From an uncultured bacterium (GTDB lineage: Bacteria > Bacteroidota > Bacteroidia > Bacteroidales > JACABE01): DNA of 7,021 bases. Positions 6,589 through 7,021 of the stretch are shown piece by piece; the stretch's first letter is position 1; each line of letters begins with the position of its first letter. A program made the position numbers and the translations under genes. The notes under the pieces were generated by a model that worked only from the letters and a program-made list of their open reading frames with translations, did not search any database and had not been told where the DNA came from. The DNA lies in contig CAIWDQ010000415.1 of the NCBI GenBank assembly GCA_903911455.1, positions 1-7,021 on the forward strand, in the 5' to 3' direction.

Positions 6589-6957
6589 TTAGTGTTTCTT
6601 ACCATCTTTCTTACAACATGGAGATAATTTTGCGTAAGCCTTAGGGTCAGCCAGCACTTCATCAGCATCATAACCAGCTTTACTAATAGCTAATTTAATT
6701 TTCTCAGGAGTTGTTTTAGTAGCATCATACTTTACGGTGCAAACTTTAGTATCCACATCAAGTTCCGAACTCTTTACACCCTTTTCATAAGCTAACACCT
6801 TCTCAATAGTTTCCTTACACATATCGCACATAGCCGAAGTTTTAATTTTGATAGTAGTATATTTATCAGCCTTCTTCACCTGAGCATATACATTATACCC
6901 AATCATTACTATTGCAACTATCATCATAGCAATAAGTTTACTGTTAATTTGTTTCAT
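6589..6957 (-). CDS. Periplasmic heavy-metal-associated (HMA) domain protein
   Basis: This is a small exported metal-binding protein, likely a periplasmic metallochaperone or scavenger of the MerP/CopZ fold. An N-terminal signal peptide covers residues 1-26 (hydrophobic 8-20, cleavage after YAQ). The HMA ferredoxin-like fold spans about 33-100: strand TTIKIKTSAMC, metal site M43-C44-D-M-C47, helix KETIEKVLAYEKGV, strand SSELDVDTKVCTVKYD, helix TPEKIKLAISKAGYDADEV. Extra cysteines at 73 and at 114-115 (SPCCKKDGKKH) with a final histidine could add metal ligands; a tail of the type DPKAYAKL..CCKK is, from memory, common in Bacteroidota members of this family. The metal (copper, mercury, zinc) cannot be told from sequence. 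The start has an A-rich 'aacgacaATG' context. The 64 bp upstream within the window is AT-rich with no TAnnTTTG element, so the promoter may lie outside. No transporter or regulator gene is in view. Confidence 0.9.
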   Translation of the reverse strand: MKQINSKLIAMMIVAIVMIGYNVYAQVKKADKYTTIKIKTSAMCDMCKETIEKVLAYEKGVKSSELDVDTKVCTVKYDATKTTPEKIKLAISKAGYDADEVLADPKAYAKLSPCCKKDGKKH

Positions 6958-7021
6958 TGTCGTTTTTATTATTTTAATTATTAATTGTTTTATTTTTAGT
7001 ATGATTTTTTTATTAATGATA

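Overview
The window looks like chromosomal DNA from a member of the Bacteroidota. It is AT-rich, and ribosome sites are A-rich with no clear Shine-Dalgarno (e.g. 'taacaATG'). Promoter-like sites match the phylum-specific TAnnTTTG element. The proteins are typical of the phylum: PorT-like beta-barrels, an Asp-box propeller protein with PKD and jelly-roll modules, and a small periplasmic HMA protein. I cannot name a genus.

Left part (1-1850): two paralogous outer-membrane beta-barrel genes lie in tandem on the + strand (28-723 and 963-1694). Both end in an unusual conserved lysine/arginine/histidine-rich tail. After the second gene comes a short stretch with a TAnnTTTG element (1758-1765), a perfect 8-bp hairpin (1778-1796) and a very strong intrinsic terminator (1816-1851). 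It is either the 3' end of the second barrel gene or a free-standing small RNA of about 80 nt.

Middle part (1927-6283): a two-gene unit on the + strand with a 25-bp spacer. The first gene encodes a 151-residue exported protein resembling the N-terminal module that many Bacteroidota fuse in front of sortilin/Asp-box propeller proteins. The second encodes a 1291-residue exported multidomain protein: Asp-box beta-propeller, PKD, jelly-roll (cleaved-adhesin/MAM-like), two Ig/PKD-like domains, and a C-terminal module ending in a dockerin-like pair of calcium loops. The pair most likely acts at the cell surface or outside the cell. Codon choice in the last ~200 residues of the large protein differs visibly from its N-terminus.

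Right part (6284-7021): about 250 bp of non-coding DNA, a bidirectional terminator (6531-6569), and on the - strand a small periplasmic heavy-metal-associated (HMA) protein with a CxxC metal site. Its promoter is not recognisable and may lie outside the window.

No defence system, mobile element, CRISPR array, tRNA or rRNA was seen. The least explained items are the candidate small RNA, the split N-terminal module upstream of the propeller protein, the dockerin-like ending with its codon shift, and the basic tails on the barrels.
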